Part shown: positions 9,010-18,210 of the stretch, piece by piece
Layout: each line of letters starts with the position of its first letter
How positions within the stretch are numbered: the stretch's first letter is position 1
Source: Chitinophagales bacterium
Lineage (GTDB): Bacteria > Bacteroidota > Bacteroidia > Chitinophagales > Saprospiraceae
Reading direction: 5' to 3'
Assembly (NCBI GenBank): GCA_013298845.1
Contig: JAAFJN010000006.1
Coordinates: forward strand, 155,797-219,796
Length of the DNA: 64,000 nt
Notes under the pieces: generated by a model
Told to the model about the DNA's origin: nothing
The model's input: the letters and a program-made list of their open reading frames with translations, nothing else
Database searches by the model: none
Program-made: the position numbers and the translations under genes

Positions 9010-9018
9010 GCAAAGGTG
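9010..9018 (-). promoter_or_regulatory. Probable -7 element for trpGD
   Basis: On the minus strand the sequence reads CACCTTTGC, one base from TAnnTTTGC, about 38 bases before the trpGD start. Confidence 0.4.
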
Positions 9019-9072
9019 CTGCGAGTTTTTGACTTGGCCAAATTAATTTTATAAAAAGGGGGGAAAAGGGGG

Positions 9073-9446
9073 TCAAATTTTGATGACCCTGCTCACCACC
9101 CTTTGGTTGCCGCATACGAGTTGACAAACATAGAGGCCACTTGGTAATTCGCCCATTGGAATTTGGAGCGTACTGGTGTTTTTCCCGCGTGCCAGACAGA
9201 TACACTGTCGCCGCTTTGGTGGAACAGGTAATTATTTACTTTGCGGAGTGTCAGCCCATTAATAACGGTATCACCGGTGCTTTTAAAAACATCAATTAAG
9301 CCCAATATTTTGGTGGAATCCCAATAAACGGATTCTCTATCAATGATGCTATTGTACGCCCATTCTGCTCCAATGGGCGCAAATTCGGTCTGGGCCTTTA
9401 GTGTTGTTGCGAAAAGAGGAAATAAGAAAAGGATAAAGTGTTTCAT
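9073..9446 (-). pseudogene. Remnant of a T9SS-secreted protein, frameshifted
   Basis: The frame starting at 9446 gives a clean signal peptide (MKHFILFLFPLFATTLKAQ) and about 80 residues of a secreted domain (FAPIGAEWAYNSI...LFHQSGDSVSVW). Near 9190-9200 the coding potential jumps to another frame, which reads ARGKNTSTLQIPMG, then ELPSGLYVCQLVCGN, and ends RVVSRVIKI at a stop at 9073-9075. That second piece is a normal T9SS type A sorting tail. The two parts are out of frame and the middle of the protein is missing, so I read this as an internal deletion product. Its original function cannot be told. Confidence 0.65.
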
Positions 9447-9624
9447 GTTTTGGTAAAATTTTAAAGTGGTGAATTGATTGTTTTTTATTGTATTTTTTAA
9501 TGTGTAGTGGTTTGAGTGAAAATGGCTTACATCTAAAGTCCCAGCGGTGGAGAAGTCAACCACTTGGCATCTTTCGATTTTGGAAAATATTAAAACAGTA
9601 GTTAATTATCTAACTATATAGTAG

Positions 9625-9648
9625 GCGAATTTCGCTTTTTGAATTAAA
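9625..9648 (+). repeat. Candidate left boundary repeat of the AT-rich island
   Basis: GCGAATT (9625-9631) followed by CTTTTTGAATTAAA (9635-9648). The same two words in the same order occur at 19127-19155, on the other side of the six-gene operon. No tRNA or integrase is nearby, so this is only a candidate. Confidence 0.25.
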
Positions 9649-9671
9649 TTTTTTATGGCATTTGAGTCAAA

Positions 9672-10502
9672 TTAGTGATCCTTGTTGTATGCAAAAAGAT
9701 TTTGAGCGAAGGTTTTATCAACGCTCAAATTATTGATACCTTGAAAACAATACTGGTTTGTACCAATAAAATTGGCTGCTAAGCCTAAGAAGTAAGGCTT
9801 CCAGAAGCGATTTTTAGCCTTGTTGACAATTTTTTGGTATGTCGGATCATCGCGAAGAGTTTTGACTTTGCCTGAACTTGGTGAATAAAAGTTGCCTAAT
9901 ACAAAGTCGATGGCCAAAACAATATCCATAGGAGGATAAAGTAGCCTGGGTGCTTCCAAAAGAAGTACTTCTCCGTATTTTATTTGGCCTTGATTTATTT
10001 CTTTACCTCCAAAATGGAGATGATAAAGTGGGTGGTCAAAATCTGGATTATCATCTGGAGTGCCATCACTTTTTTTATCAGGATGGCGATCAAAATGCCA
10101 AGATGCTTTCGCTATATGGCTACTAGAATCTCCAATAGTGATAATCAATTGGAGGCTAAAACCTGGAACATGAATACTCCCCCTTGAGACTGGCCTTATC
10201 GGATCTACACATTCAATGTCGGAGACATGGCGGATACCGCTCATGTGTGAAATTATCTTTATGACCGCATCTCTTTCAAATTTCTCGTATCCTATGGGGC
10301 AAATGTTTTTACCTAAATCAAGATTCTTGAAAGTAATGACAGTCTCTTCTAAAATCCAACAGTTATCTTTTGCTTCTACTGTTAGTTTTTCGGCGGATGT
10401 TTTAATTTTATTGCTGTCAATAATATCTTCATAATTAATCAACAATCGTTGCAGCCGCATTAAATCATCTTTCATTTCGATAGCAATATCACTTTTGGCC
10501 AT
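9672..10502 (-). CDS. Protein of unknown function, last gene of the defence-like operon
   Basis: A 276-residue soluble protein I do not recognise. It has no signal peptide or membrane segment. The middle holds a conspicuous His/Asp-rich stretch (SWHFDRHPDKKSDGTPDDN, then HPLYHLHFGG, about residues 133-168), which could be a metal site or a nuclease-like core, but no known motif is secure. The C terminus (about 180-276) is helical, with VLAIDFVLGNFYSP. Its start overlaps the end of the receiver-domain gene by 14 bases, so it is translationally coupled and is the promoter-distal member of the operon beginning at 19069. Base composition is AT-rich like the rest of the island. Confidence 0.8.
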   Translation of the reverse strand: MAKSDIAIEMKDDLMRLQRLLINYEDIIDSNKIKTSAEKLTVEAKDNCWILEETVITFKNLDLGKNICPIGYEKFERDAVIKIISHMSGIRHVSDIECVDPIRPVSRGSIHVPGFSLQLIITIGDSSSHIAKASWHFDRHPDKKSDGTPDDNPDFDHPLYHLHFGGKEINQGQIKYGEVLLLEAPRLLYPPMDIVLAIDFVLGNFYSPSSGKVKTLRDDPTYQKIVNKAKNRFWKPYFLGLAANFIGTNQYCFQGINNLSVDKTFAQNLFAYNKDH

Positions 10503-11595
10503 TTTCTTTTGCTAGATTTTTTAGATATTCAAGACGGTCTTTTTCAATAGGGTTCAACTTAATGCCCTTGCTCTTCCGGTCTAAAATGGAAGATAAAGAA
10601 AGATAGCGTTCCTCTTGCCATGCTCTTAAAGTATTAGATTGAATACGAAGCCCATCGGAGGGGTCAATTGGTTGACGAGTCGCTTCGCAAATAGCCCAAA
10701 AATCATTGCTAAGACAAAAGGGGAGTTTTTTCGCAGCAACCAGATTAGATAACTTTGTTTTATTTTTAAGCATTTCTACTCGTTCGTCTGCGCTATAATA
10801 TTGAGGATGCTTCTCATTGATTGTTGTTTTCCACCAATTTATTAGTCCATCCGCCCAATATCGCGACCAACCTTTTGATAATATACCTTTGTAAACAAAG
10901 CGCGGTGTGAGGATATTTTCTCGTAAAACAGTCCAATCAGATGATTCTGACTTGTCAATACCTAATCTTGCAGCCAGTGTATCCTCTTCGATTAAAATAC
11001 CTGGTATTAAAATGATTTCACACAATATGAATTTCACAATATTGTGAGGTATTTTTTTGTCAATGAGGTCGCCTAACTCATTTTTGAGCCTTGAGTCTAT
11101 ATTTACATCTGCCGGTGTTTGAAACCAATCTGACAATTTGCTATTTTGAATTTGTTGGAATGCCTCCGACAAAGCATTTAGTTCCCTAACTACATTTTCG
11201 CTATCCCCAGAAAAATCATCTTTTGAGTAAACCTTCAAGAAAAGATCATGTCCAGTTCCATCTCGTTCATATGAAGATGTGAAATCTGGATTGGCAGAGC
11301 AGAGTACAACAGGTACGTCTCGTTTAATCTGCTTGTCATTGACTAAGAATCGTATATGTTGTGCTAAAGATTCAGCACTATATGTGATTCCAGAAGGCTG
11401 ATTTCCTTCATATAATCTCCAATCTAAAATAATCCCATCTGCTTTTGGAAATATTTCCTTGATTTTTATAAGATCACTCTCCCATGAGGTTAATTGTATT
11501 GGGGTAATTTTAAAATTCTCCGATAAATTTATTTTTCGGAGAATACTATCGCTTTGCCCAACAGTATTATCATCAAGCAGAAAATAAGTCATCAT
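10489..11595 (-). CDS. Receiver-domain (response-regulator-like) protein of the defence-like operon
   Basis: A 368-residue protein. Residues about 1-130 look like a two-component receiver: TYFLLDDN with the acidic pair D8/D9, the phospho-acceptor strand ADGIILDWRL with D58, and VPVVLCSANPD. Residues about 160-368 are a separate alpha-helical region rich in Trp (WTVLRENILTPRFVYKGILSKGW...WWKTTI) without a DNA-binding motif I can name, so the output is unknown. The start overlaps the kinase gene by 23 bases (20 if the second Met is used) and the end overlaps the next gene by 14, showing tight coupling. It is the likely phosphoryl partner of the adjacent kinase (inference from order and motifs). 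Confidence 0.72.
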   Translation of the reverse strand: MMTYFLLDDNTVGQSDSILRKINLSENFKITPIQLTSWESDLIKIKEIFPKADGIILDWRLYEGNQPSGITYSAESLAQHIRFLVNDKQIKRDVPVVLCSANPDFTSSYERDGTGHDLFLKVYSKDDFSGDSENVVRELNALSEAFQQIQNSKLSDWFQTPADVNIDSRLKNELGDLIDKKIPHNIVKFILCEIILIPGILIEEDTLAARLGIDKSESSDWTVLRENILTPRFVYKGILSKGWSRYWADGLINWWKTTINEKHPQYYSADERVEMLKNKTKLSNLVAAKKLPFCLSNDFWAICEATRQPIDPSDGLRIQSNTLRAWQEERYLSLSSILDRKSKGIKLNPIEKDRLEYLKNLAKENGQK

Positions 11596-13867
11596 TTATT
11601 TGTTCTTTAATTTGTTCGTCAGTAGCCTTAGGTAACTCAATCCTGATACATGTCTTGAAACCATCTGGTGGGTTTGATACAAAAATTTCGCCTTCATAAG
11701 ATTCTATGATGTCCGATACAATTTTCAATCCTAAACCAGATCCAATAAGTTCTTCATTTTGAGAAGCATTTCGGCCTGCCGGAGTTGATGTCGTAAAAAA
11801 AGCATTAAATATTTTATTTTTATGAATATCTTCGATTCCAGTCCCATTGTCACAAAATTCAAAAACTATTCTGCTGTTTTCTTCTTTTACTTGAATCAGA
11901 ATTTTAGCACTTACCCTTGCCTTAATTGTTGCTTTATTGGCATTTGAATACAAGTTAAATAAAATAGAACTCCACTCAGAGGGGTGCATGGGACAAGTAA
12001 ATAGGTCATATCCATGAAAAAAAGTTTCAATATTGACCTGGTTTTTATCCGCAGTTCTTTTTATAATGGCTAAAAAATCCCTAACTACTATCCTAATATC
12101 AATTGGTACTAACTCCCTTTTTAGATTATTCCGAATGGTTTCGTCAAAATATGCTGCATATGTTCTAAACTGTTCAAAATTTTGGCTTAGACCATTTATA
12201 CTATCTTTAAGTGTATCTGCATCTGCGTACTTAGAAAGCACTGCTATTTCTGATTGGAAAATAGGATTAAATTGCCTGATTTCGTGGACAAACTCGCCAA
12301 TTGATAAGCCGATACCTGCTAATACGCGTAGCATAGCAGTTTCGCCAAGTTCTCGGTTAAGAGTTTGTTTTATATTTTCTAGGGCTTGCTGTGCTTTTTC
12401 TTTTTGGGAACTAGTATTTTGTTTATCAGTATCCTCATTGGCATTGAAAAAATCTTCAATGGTTTCGAAGTCAGATTGCGTTTTATCTTCGCTTTTATGC
12501 TGTTCTCGTTTTGCTTTTTTCTCTAAAAAGCCTATTGAACTTTCAACAATGTTTCTGCAAGATTCAAAAGATTTTGCAAGAAAATCAACAAGTTCTTCAA
12601 ACGCAGCGTTTTGTAACAAACCTTCGCGGCTTGATGTTTCTTCAAATAAACTCCCTTCAATATCAACTATCTCCACAAAGCCAAATAAATTTCTGTTTGA
12701 CAGGGGGACTCGTCGAGAGTGAGAGGCCATGTTTACTTTTTCATCTAAGCCTAACCAATCATCACCTGCTTCCCCATATGGTGCAACCCTAAATCCATTT
12801 CTGTAAAGCCTAATTCCACTTGATGTCTTAGAGAAGTCATTAACTTTTTTTAATTCAGTAGAAGAAATCCCTATCCCATCATGTAGGTAGTATTCTGCTC
12901 TGTTATATATGTAGTAATATGCTTTGAAGTGAACGTTTTTTACGTATTTAAATTTTTCCACTTCTTTTCTGTCTCGTCCAGCACTAATCTCCCTTAGGCT
13001 ATCCAAAGAATCAATTTCCAAACTTTTGCTTTCAACGGAGCAGTAACCATCCCAATTATCATCTATATATCCTTGAAAAACCGCTAAGGATTTATCAAAA
13101 AACGACTTGTCAATATCGTTAATGATTTCTATTTCAGCATTAATCTGTTTCCGGCAAACTACTGAAAACGAGTCCTCATCCTGTACCCCAAAAATAATTT
13201 TACTATTTTTTAACCTATCTGATAAATAAGAAGGCTGTAGCAAATCTGAAACATATCTAAATACTCTCTGTATTTCTGCATATGTCCAGCCCTCTCTTAT
13301 TGGTTCAATATTGAGGGTTGTACCATGAGGTTTTTCTTTTGGTACTTCTGATATTTCATTGGATATTAGATTGATATCCGTGTCAATATTGTAATCATTC
13401 CAGTTGATCACTACACGTAATGCCGTAGGAGAATCCGCTGTTTGAGTAGTTATGATCAACTTTTCGCCTAATCTCTGTGTGGCAAAACGACCAATACCCT
13501 TTCGGCCTGCTCTTTTTCGATTGAATTTTGGTGAAACGGGATTGTGTATTTTTGATGTTGATGAAAGCCGCATGAAGCCATTTTTAATGGCGTTTCTATC
13601 CATTCCGTGTCCGTTATCCTCAATTGTAAGGGATCCTCCGGCAAGATCAGTATTTTTGAATGTTAGTACGACCTCCGTAGCATCTGCATCATAAGCATTT
13701 TTAACCAACTCTGCAACAGCCGTTTCTTGTCGCCCGACCAATTCTCTACCCAGCCGGTCAATAATGCCAGCATCAACTGAGAATTTGACCGTGTCTTTGT
13801 CAATTTCTTCAAGTTGTTGGTCAAGAGCCTTAAGTTGTTTAATAAGTTCTTCTCTATTGGTTTCCAT
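11573..13867 (-). CDS. Histidine kinase with two GHKL ATPase domains
   Basis: A 764-residue protein with two ATP-binding GHKL folds. The N-terminal one (about 27-200) is Hsp90/MutL/MORC-like: AVAELVKNAYDADATEV (N57), IEDNGHGM (D84) and RKGIGRFATQRLG. The C-terminal one (about 620-745) is kinase-like: ILFNLYSNANKATI, FCDNGTGIE and GSGLGLKIVSDIIESY. Between them, GEFVHEIRQFNP places a phospho-acceptor His at residue 528 in an H-box context, before a helical dimerisation segment. There are no membrane segments, so it is a cytoplasmic sensor. It lies 12 bases after the PAPS-reductase-like gene and overlaps the receiver gene. What the N-terminal ATPase senses is unknown. Confidence 0.85.
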   Translation of the reverse strand: METNREELIKQLKALDQQLEEIDKDTVKFSVDAGIIDRLGRELVGRQETAVAELVKNAYDADATEVVLTFKNTDLAGGSLTIEDNGHGMDRNAIKNGFMRLSSTSKIHNPVSPKFNRKRAGRKGIGRFATQRLGEKLIITTQTADSPTALRVVINWNDYNIDTDINLISNEISEVPKEKPHGTTLNIEPIREGWTYAEIQRVFRYVSDLLQPSYLSDRLKNSKIIFGVQDEDSFSVVCRKQINAEIEIINDIDKSFFDKSLAVFQGYIDDNWDGYCSVESKSLEIDSLDSLREISAGRDRKEVEKFKYVKNVHFKAYYYIYNRAEYYLHDGIGISSTELKKVNDFSKTSSGIRLYRNGFRVAPYGEAGDDWLGLDEKVNMASHSRRVPLSNRNLFGFVEIVDIEGSLFEETSSREGLLQNAAFEELVDFLAKSFESCRNIVESSIGFLEKKAKREQHKSEDKTQSDFETIEDFFNANEDTDKQNTSSQKEKAQQALENIKQTLNRELGETAMLRVLAGIGLSIGEFVHEIRQFNPIFQSEIAVLSKYADADTLKDSINGLSQNFEQFRTYAAYFDETIRNNLKRELVPIDIRIVVRDFLAIIKRTADKNQVNIETFFHGYDLFTCPMHPSEWSSILFNLYSNANKATIKARVSAKILIQVKEENSRIVFEFCDNGTGIEDIHKNKIFNAFFTTSTPAGRNASQNEELIGSGLGLKIVSDIIESYEGEIFVSNPPDGFKTCIRIELPKATDEQIKEQINDDLFSA

Positions 13868-13879
13868 TGTTATAGGTAG

Positions 13880-14983
13880 TTATATGAAACAAGCAGCACA
13901 GCCAATCTCCTCTGCATCATCCAAAATATCGGTTAAGAAAGGAGATGCAGTGCGTTGTTTACCGCTCGCTTTTTTCAAATGTTCCAATTTTATTTGTGCA
14001 ATTCTTTCGGGTTTAATTAGATCTTCAAGGCTCTCATTTTGCCCCCATGTGTAACCTTCTTTTTCATATTCCATTGCTTTGTAAAACATTTCGGGGTGTT
14101 GTTCGTACAGCCAGACCCATTCAATACGTTGTTGAAAAAAACAAAAGTAGCAGCCTGAACGGGAACGAGCGTATTGGCCTTTTTGATTGTTTACTTCAAA
14201 GTCTATTAGTTTATAATATGCGGGCACACCGACACCGCTTTCCTCTAATATCCGGAAAATATCTTTTCTAACGAGTACTTCATCGTTTTCAACCAATGGG
14301 AAATACTGTTCATGCGCTAATGGATAGTTGGTGCCTTTTAAAAATGCAAATACTAGTCGATTAAAATCTTTTACATTGGAGTCAAGCAACAAATGTAGTT
14401 TTTGTTCCATTGTAAAAGAACGCTCAAGGGGTGACATCAGCAATTCCTCAAAACGTTGCGATTTTTTTTCAAGGTCAATGCTGACATATAAATCCATCAA
14501 TCGTTCAATATTGGCAATATTCAATACTTTACGAATAACGTCCTCACTCCAGATGTTTTTACGAAATGGAAAAATAGACTGAATATTCGACTTTTTAGAA
14601 ATGTAACCCTCTCTATTCTCATCACCTCTAATCCCAACGTAAGACACGACCGGATCTGTCCCAACGTATTGTTCAAAAGGTTCTAATTTGAGTTTTTGAG
14701 TACACCATCGAATAATTGAAGATGGCAGATACCCCCCTTTCAATTTTAAGTGAAAATCAAATGAATTTTCATCAGGGTGCTGAACCGCTTTCAACTCCTT
14801 TATTTTTTTTCCTAAATAGACTTCTAAGTTGTCAATTAAACGATAGGTCTCATCTAGTTCTTTTCCGGTATCACAGGTATAATAGTCAATATCCAAGGTT
14901 GGATACCGCTGTTTCATATATATCGCTAAGGCCGCAGAATCTTTACCCCCGGAGATACCGAGTACGTGACGTATCTGGCTCAT
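13880..14983 (-). CDS. DndC-like PAPS-reductase-family protein
   Basis: A 367-residue member of the adenine nucleotide alpha-hydrolase superfamily. The PP-loop SGGKDS is at residues 11-16. RWCTQKLKLEPF follows at about 92-103, then SYVGIRGDENREGY. Cysteines cluster late in SRSGCYFCFFQQRIEW and in the C-terminal IGCAAC, an arrangement recalling the Fe-S-bearing DndC proteins of DNA phosphorothioation rather than assimilatory CysH. The likely chemistry is ATP-dependent activation for sulfur transfer (family knowledge; the substrate is inferred). Its start overlaps the ATPase stop by 4 bases. No DndB, DndD, DndE or cysteine desulfurase is in the window. Confidence 0.85.
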   Translation of the reverse strand: MSQIRHVLGISGGKDSAALAIYMKQRYPTLDIDYYTCDTGKELDETYRLIDNLEVYLGKKIKELKAVQHPDENSFDFHLKLKGGYLPSSIIRWCTQKLKLEPFEQYVGTDPVVSYVGIRGDENREGYISKKSNIQSIFPFRKNIWSEDVIRKVLNIANIERLMDLYVSIDLEKKSQRFEELLMSPLERSFTMEQKLHLLLDSNVKDFNRLVFAFLKGTNYPLAHEQYFPLVENDEVLVRKDIFRILEESGVGVPAYYKLIDFEVNNQKGQYARSRSGCYFCFFQQRIEWVWLYEQHPEMFYKAMEYEKEGYTWGQNESLEDLIKPERIAQIKLEHLKKASGKQRTASPFLTDILDDAEEIGCAACFI

Positions 14984-17900
14984 GTATTTTGTTTTTTCAT
15001 CAAATCTTGCAGTGTTTGTATTAACGCTGCAATGTTGATCGTTTTATCTGCACTTAATTGCGCTTTCAAATGCGCCTGCAAGGTATTTATTTCTGTTTGT
15101 TTTTTCTTAGGTAGTCGCACTATTTTTTTTTGAATATCGTCAAAACTGGCAATTTCTAATTGAAAAACACTTTCGGTTTCTTCGTTGATGTCCGTTTGGC
15201 TAATGTTAGTCAGGCTATCTAAGTCAGAAATTATCGTTTTGAACTTATCGTAAAGTAGCACTTCTTCCTCATCCCGGAGGCTTTCGATGTTTTTCCCAAT
15301 CAAGGACTGGGCCAAGGATGCTAACCAAGCCTTACGGTCATCCAATTCAGAATACAAGCGTTGCACAAATGTTTTTTGATGAGGAAGTAGCAAATGTTTT
15401 TTCAGATCTTTATAACGCTCTCTGAATAGTACTTGATACTCCGTAAACGGCATACTTTCGTAAATTACTTCTGCCTGAATGAATGCTTCGTAACGGTTAA
15501 GTAATTCGTCAAAACTGGTGCGTATTTCCCGAATGGCATCTTGAAGTTTTGCTGCGTATTGTTCTAAATGCTCGCGTTTACTTTGCAAATGCTTACTCGA
15601 ATACCCCAGTGCAAGCGGAAAATCTTCAAAAAATGTTTTTTCCGGGTCAGTTGAATTAGCAATAGCACCGCGAACTGCCAATGCCTCCTTGCTTAGACGT
15701 TTAGTGTTTTTTGCGTATTCAGGCAGCCCTTTAAAGAATATCAAAAATGGCTTTATGGTTTCAATAAACGTTTGCTGCGTAGGTTGGGTTGTTTCTTGCT
15801 GATTCAGGAATAAGCGATAACTATTGAAGATATCTAACCGAATACCTTCTAAATCAAAGGCTTTTACTTCATAATCTTGCGGGTACTTATTGACTAGTTC
15901 TAGTATTTCATCATTAATATTAGGAATAAAAACGCCCTTTTGAAAGAGCGCAAAATCGTATCTTTTGATGTAAAGAAATGTTGGTAGCCAAAATTCAATA
16001 AGTCCCTGTTTAATTTTAAAAGGTCGTTTTGAGATGATTTCCGTTAACTCAGACACTCTGCGACGATTCTTCCGCGTACTATGCAAGAAAGTATTCGATT
16101 CTTTCCAGAGTGCTGTAAAAGTTGAGTTGTCTGTAATTTCTATCGGGTGCGCGGGGTTCTTAGAATCCGGCCAGAGGCCATTTTCACGCAATAAGGTAAT
16201 AAAAATTGTTTTTTCGGGCGGAAACCGATCTTTATCAAGCCCCATATTTTCAAGGCCCCAATTTGCGGTGAGCGCCTTCAGGAAATTGCGTTTAGCCGTA
16301 TAAATTGGTGCAGGTAGTTTATGCCGATTGACCAACTCATTTTTATAATGAGGTGCTTTATCATAAATTGATTCACAAATTTCACTTAATTTAGCATTGA
16401 AAGTTCGTTTGTCATTAATTTGAATTTGTTGGCCTTCATATACCCAACAGATCTCGTTAGCACTATTACTGTACAAGTTGTTAAGTATATAATGGTTTAG
16501 TAATGATTGCTGATGGGTTAAAATACCATCAAACTCTTTAAGTGCTACTTTGTCCCGTTGATTGACATCTCGGAGTGCTTTTTTAGTACGTTCTATTTCA
16601 AAAAGTAATTCTTTGATAGCCTTTGAATTGAGGTAAAAACCATATAGCACGGCTTCTTGTTGTGCCGATGAAGTTTTTACGATGTCCTTTATGCTAAGTT
16701 TATCGTTAAAAACCAAGTTGATAAAACCGTCTATTTCACCTTGAGGTAATAGTTTTTCAAGCGGGTAATTCGAGATTTTAAACTCAAATAGCCTTGGAGT
16801 ACCAGTTTTGTAATAGTATGATTTAGCGAAAATAGGCTCTAATGCGTAGTTTTTTTCCACCAAAGTAGCAATATCGGTAATTTCTACCTGCTTTCCGGCG
16901 GCCTCTAGGGTCGAATAAATGTCAACGTCAGTACCTTCAAAGAGGATAAAACGCTTATTATGTCGTTGATAGAATATAGTTTGATTTTTTTCTAGTTCCT
17001 CAATGATGTTTTCTGCATCATCGATACCTAAAGATACTTGCGCATACTTTATCCAGAATATTTTATCTAAATTACTCCCGTGCTGAGCAAAAAGTTGAAG
17101 CAGCCCAATTGATTTTATGATTTTCTTGGCATTATCAACCTCCTTTTCCCAGTTGTTTTCAGATTTATCTAAAGCGTTTTTAATGCTTGACCAGATGGCT
17201 TTGTCAGGATTGGCCTGGCTAGTCAAATAAGAATAAAAGTTGAAGATCAGGTAATCATACACATTACTAAGGTTATAAAACGGGTTACTCCGCTTACGAT
17301 AACCGTGTAAACCGGTGTAATCAGGATTTTCTAAAAAAGAAAATAGCGAACGTTCATTTTGACCATAGCGTTGTAGGGCCAGTGTAATAACGTTGGCTGA
17401 AAACAAATCCAGCGGAAAAAGTTTCAATCCTTGTTCTGCTCGAATTTCGGAAAAAAAAATAAATGCTTTTGCTCCTGTATGCAGTTGAAGCATTTGTTGC
17501 ACTGCTTTTTTGTCTGGTTTTCCTAAATCTAACTGCTCCATTCGCTCAGCCGCTAGAAATAGTAATTGTTCTACCGTTTCATTGAAGGCAATATCGCGGA
17601 AGCGGCCCTTGACTTTTCGCCATTCTTCACGTTGCATCGCACTTAATTGAGAAGAATATGCTTCAAAACTTTGATGTACAGTTGTTAGTAAGACGATGTT
17701 ATGGTTAGGGTTATTGCAGAATTCAGCCAATTGCTGAATAAAGTAGATTTCTTCTTCTGGGTTGTTTTTGGCTGCATATTCCAAAAATTTGCCAAACTCA
17801 TCTAAAAGTAAAAATAAAACTTTGTCTCCCTTACCTAAGTTATGGTAACGCTGGTAAACCTCGGCTAGAATGTCTTGCGTTGTTGCATTTTCTTCAAGGT

Positions 17901-18210
17901 TAAGTTGTTGCTGTAAATAAGATTTTAAGGACTTGTACTCGCCTACGCATGAAATAAAATCAATTTTAGAGTCCTTTTCAAAAGGAAACTGAAAATAATG
18001 TTTTTGGCCACGGATACTTTGTTCAAAAGCCCAAAGGAAAGCGGATTTCCCTGTCCCAAATGAACCAATTAAGTTAAATGATCTGCCCCCTTGCTGCAAA
18101 CTATCCCAAATTATCTGCGCGACTTGTGTCGCGTTGTGAGTCGGGATATACGTCATTTCCCTGTTTTTATCCCGGATAATGTGTACGGATGGCGAGTATT
18201 TAGTTAGCAT
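14980..18210 (-). CDS. Large P-loop ATPase of the defence-like operon
   Basis: A 1076-residue protein with an N-terminal AAA/STAND-like ATPase: Walker A GSFGTGKS at residues 49-56, Walker B VLFLLLDEFG with D137/E138, and a sensor-like VLLTTVHQSFEAY. The following about 800 residues are helical with no recognised catalytic domain; near the C terminus, KTFVQRLYSELDDRKAWLASL suggests coiled-coil. Size and layout recall the BrxC/PglY ATPases of BREX and other defence ATPases, but no PglZ or BrxL gene accompanies it, so I do not name it BrxC. It overlaps the upstream DUF4007 gene by 11 bases and the downstream PAPS-reductase-like gene by 4. Confidence 0.8.
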   Translation of the reverse strand: MLTKYSPSVHIIRDKNREMTYIPTHNATQVAQIIWDSLQQGGRSFNLIGSFGTGKSAFLWAFEQSIRGQKHYFQFPFEKDSKIDFISCVGEYKSLKSYLQQQLNLEENATTQDILAEVYQRYHNLGKGDKVLFLLLDEFGKFLEYAAKNNPEEEIYFIQQLAEFCNNPNHNIVLLTTVHQSFEAYSSQLSAMQREEWRKVKGRFRDIAFNETVEQLLFLAAERMEQLDLGKPDKKAVQQMLQLHTGAKAFIFFSEIRAEQGLKLFPLDLFSANVITLALQRYGQNERSLFSFLENPDYTGLHGYRKRSNPFYNLSNVYDYLIFNFYSYLTSQANPDKAIWSSIKNALDKSENNWEKEVDNAKKIIKSIGLLQLFAQHGSNLDKIFWIKYAQVSLGIDDAENIIEELEKNQTIFYQRHNKRFILFEGTDVDIYSTLEAAGKQVEITDIATLVEKNYALEPIFAKSYYYKTGTPRLFEFKISNYPLEKLLPQGEIDGFINLVFNDKLSIKDIVKTSSAQQEAVLYGFYLNSKAIKELLFEIERTKKALRDVNQRDKVALKEFDGILTHQQSLLNHYILNNLYSNSANEICWVYEGQQIQINDKRTFNAKLSEICESIYDKAPHYKNELVNRHKLPAPIYTAKRNFLKALTANWGLENMGLDKDRFPPEKTIFITLLRENGLWPDSKNPAHPIEITDNSTFTALWKESNTFLHSTRKNRRRVSELTEIISKRPFKIKQGLIEFWLPTFLYIKRYDFALFQKGVFIPNINDEILELVNKYPQDYEVKAFDLEGIRLDIFNSYRLFLNQQETTQPTQQTFIETIKPFLIFFKGLPEYAKNTKRLSKEALAVRGAIANSTDPEKTFFEDFPLALGYSSKHLQSKREHLEQYAAKLQDAIREIRTSFDELLNRYEAFIQAEVIYESMPFTEYQVLFRERYKDLKKHLLLPHQKTFVQRLYSELDDRKAWLASLAQSLIGKNIESLRDEEEVLLYDKFKTIISDLDSLTNISQTDINEETESVFQLEIASFDDIQKKIVRLPKKKQTEINTLQAHLKAQLSADKTINIAALIQTLQDLMKKQNT

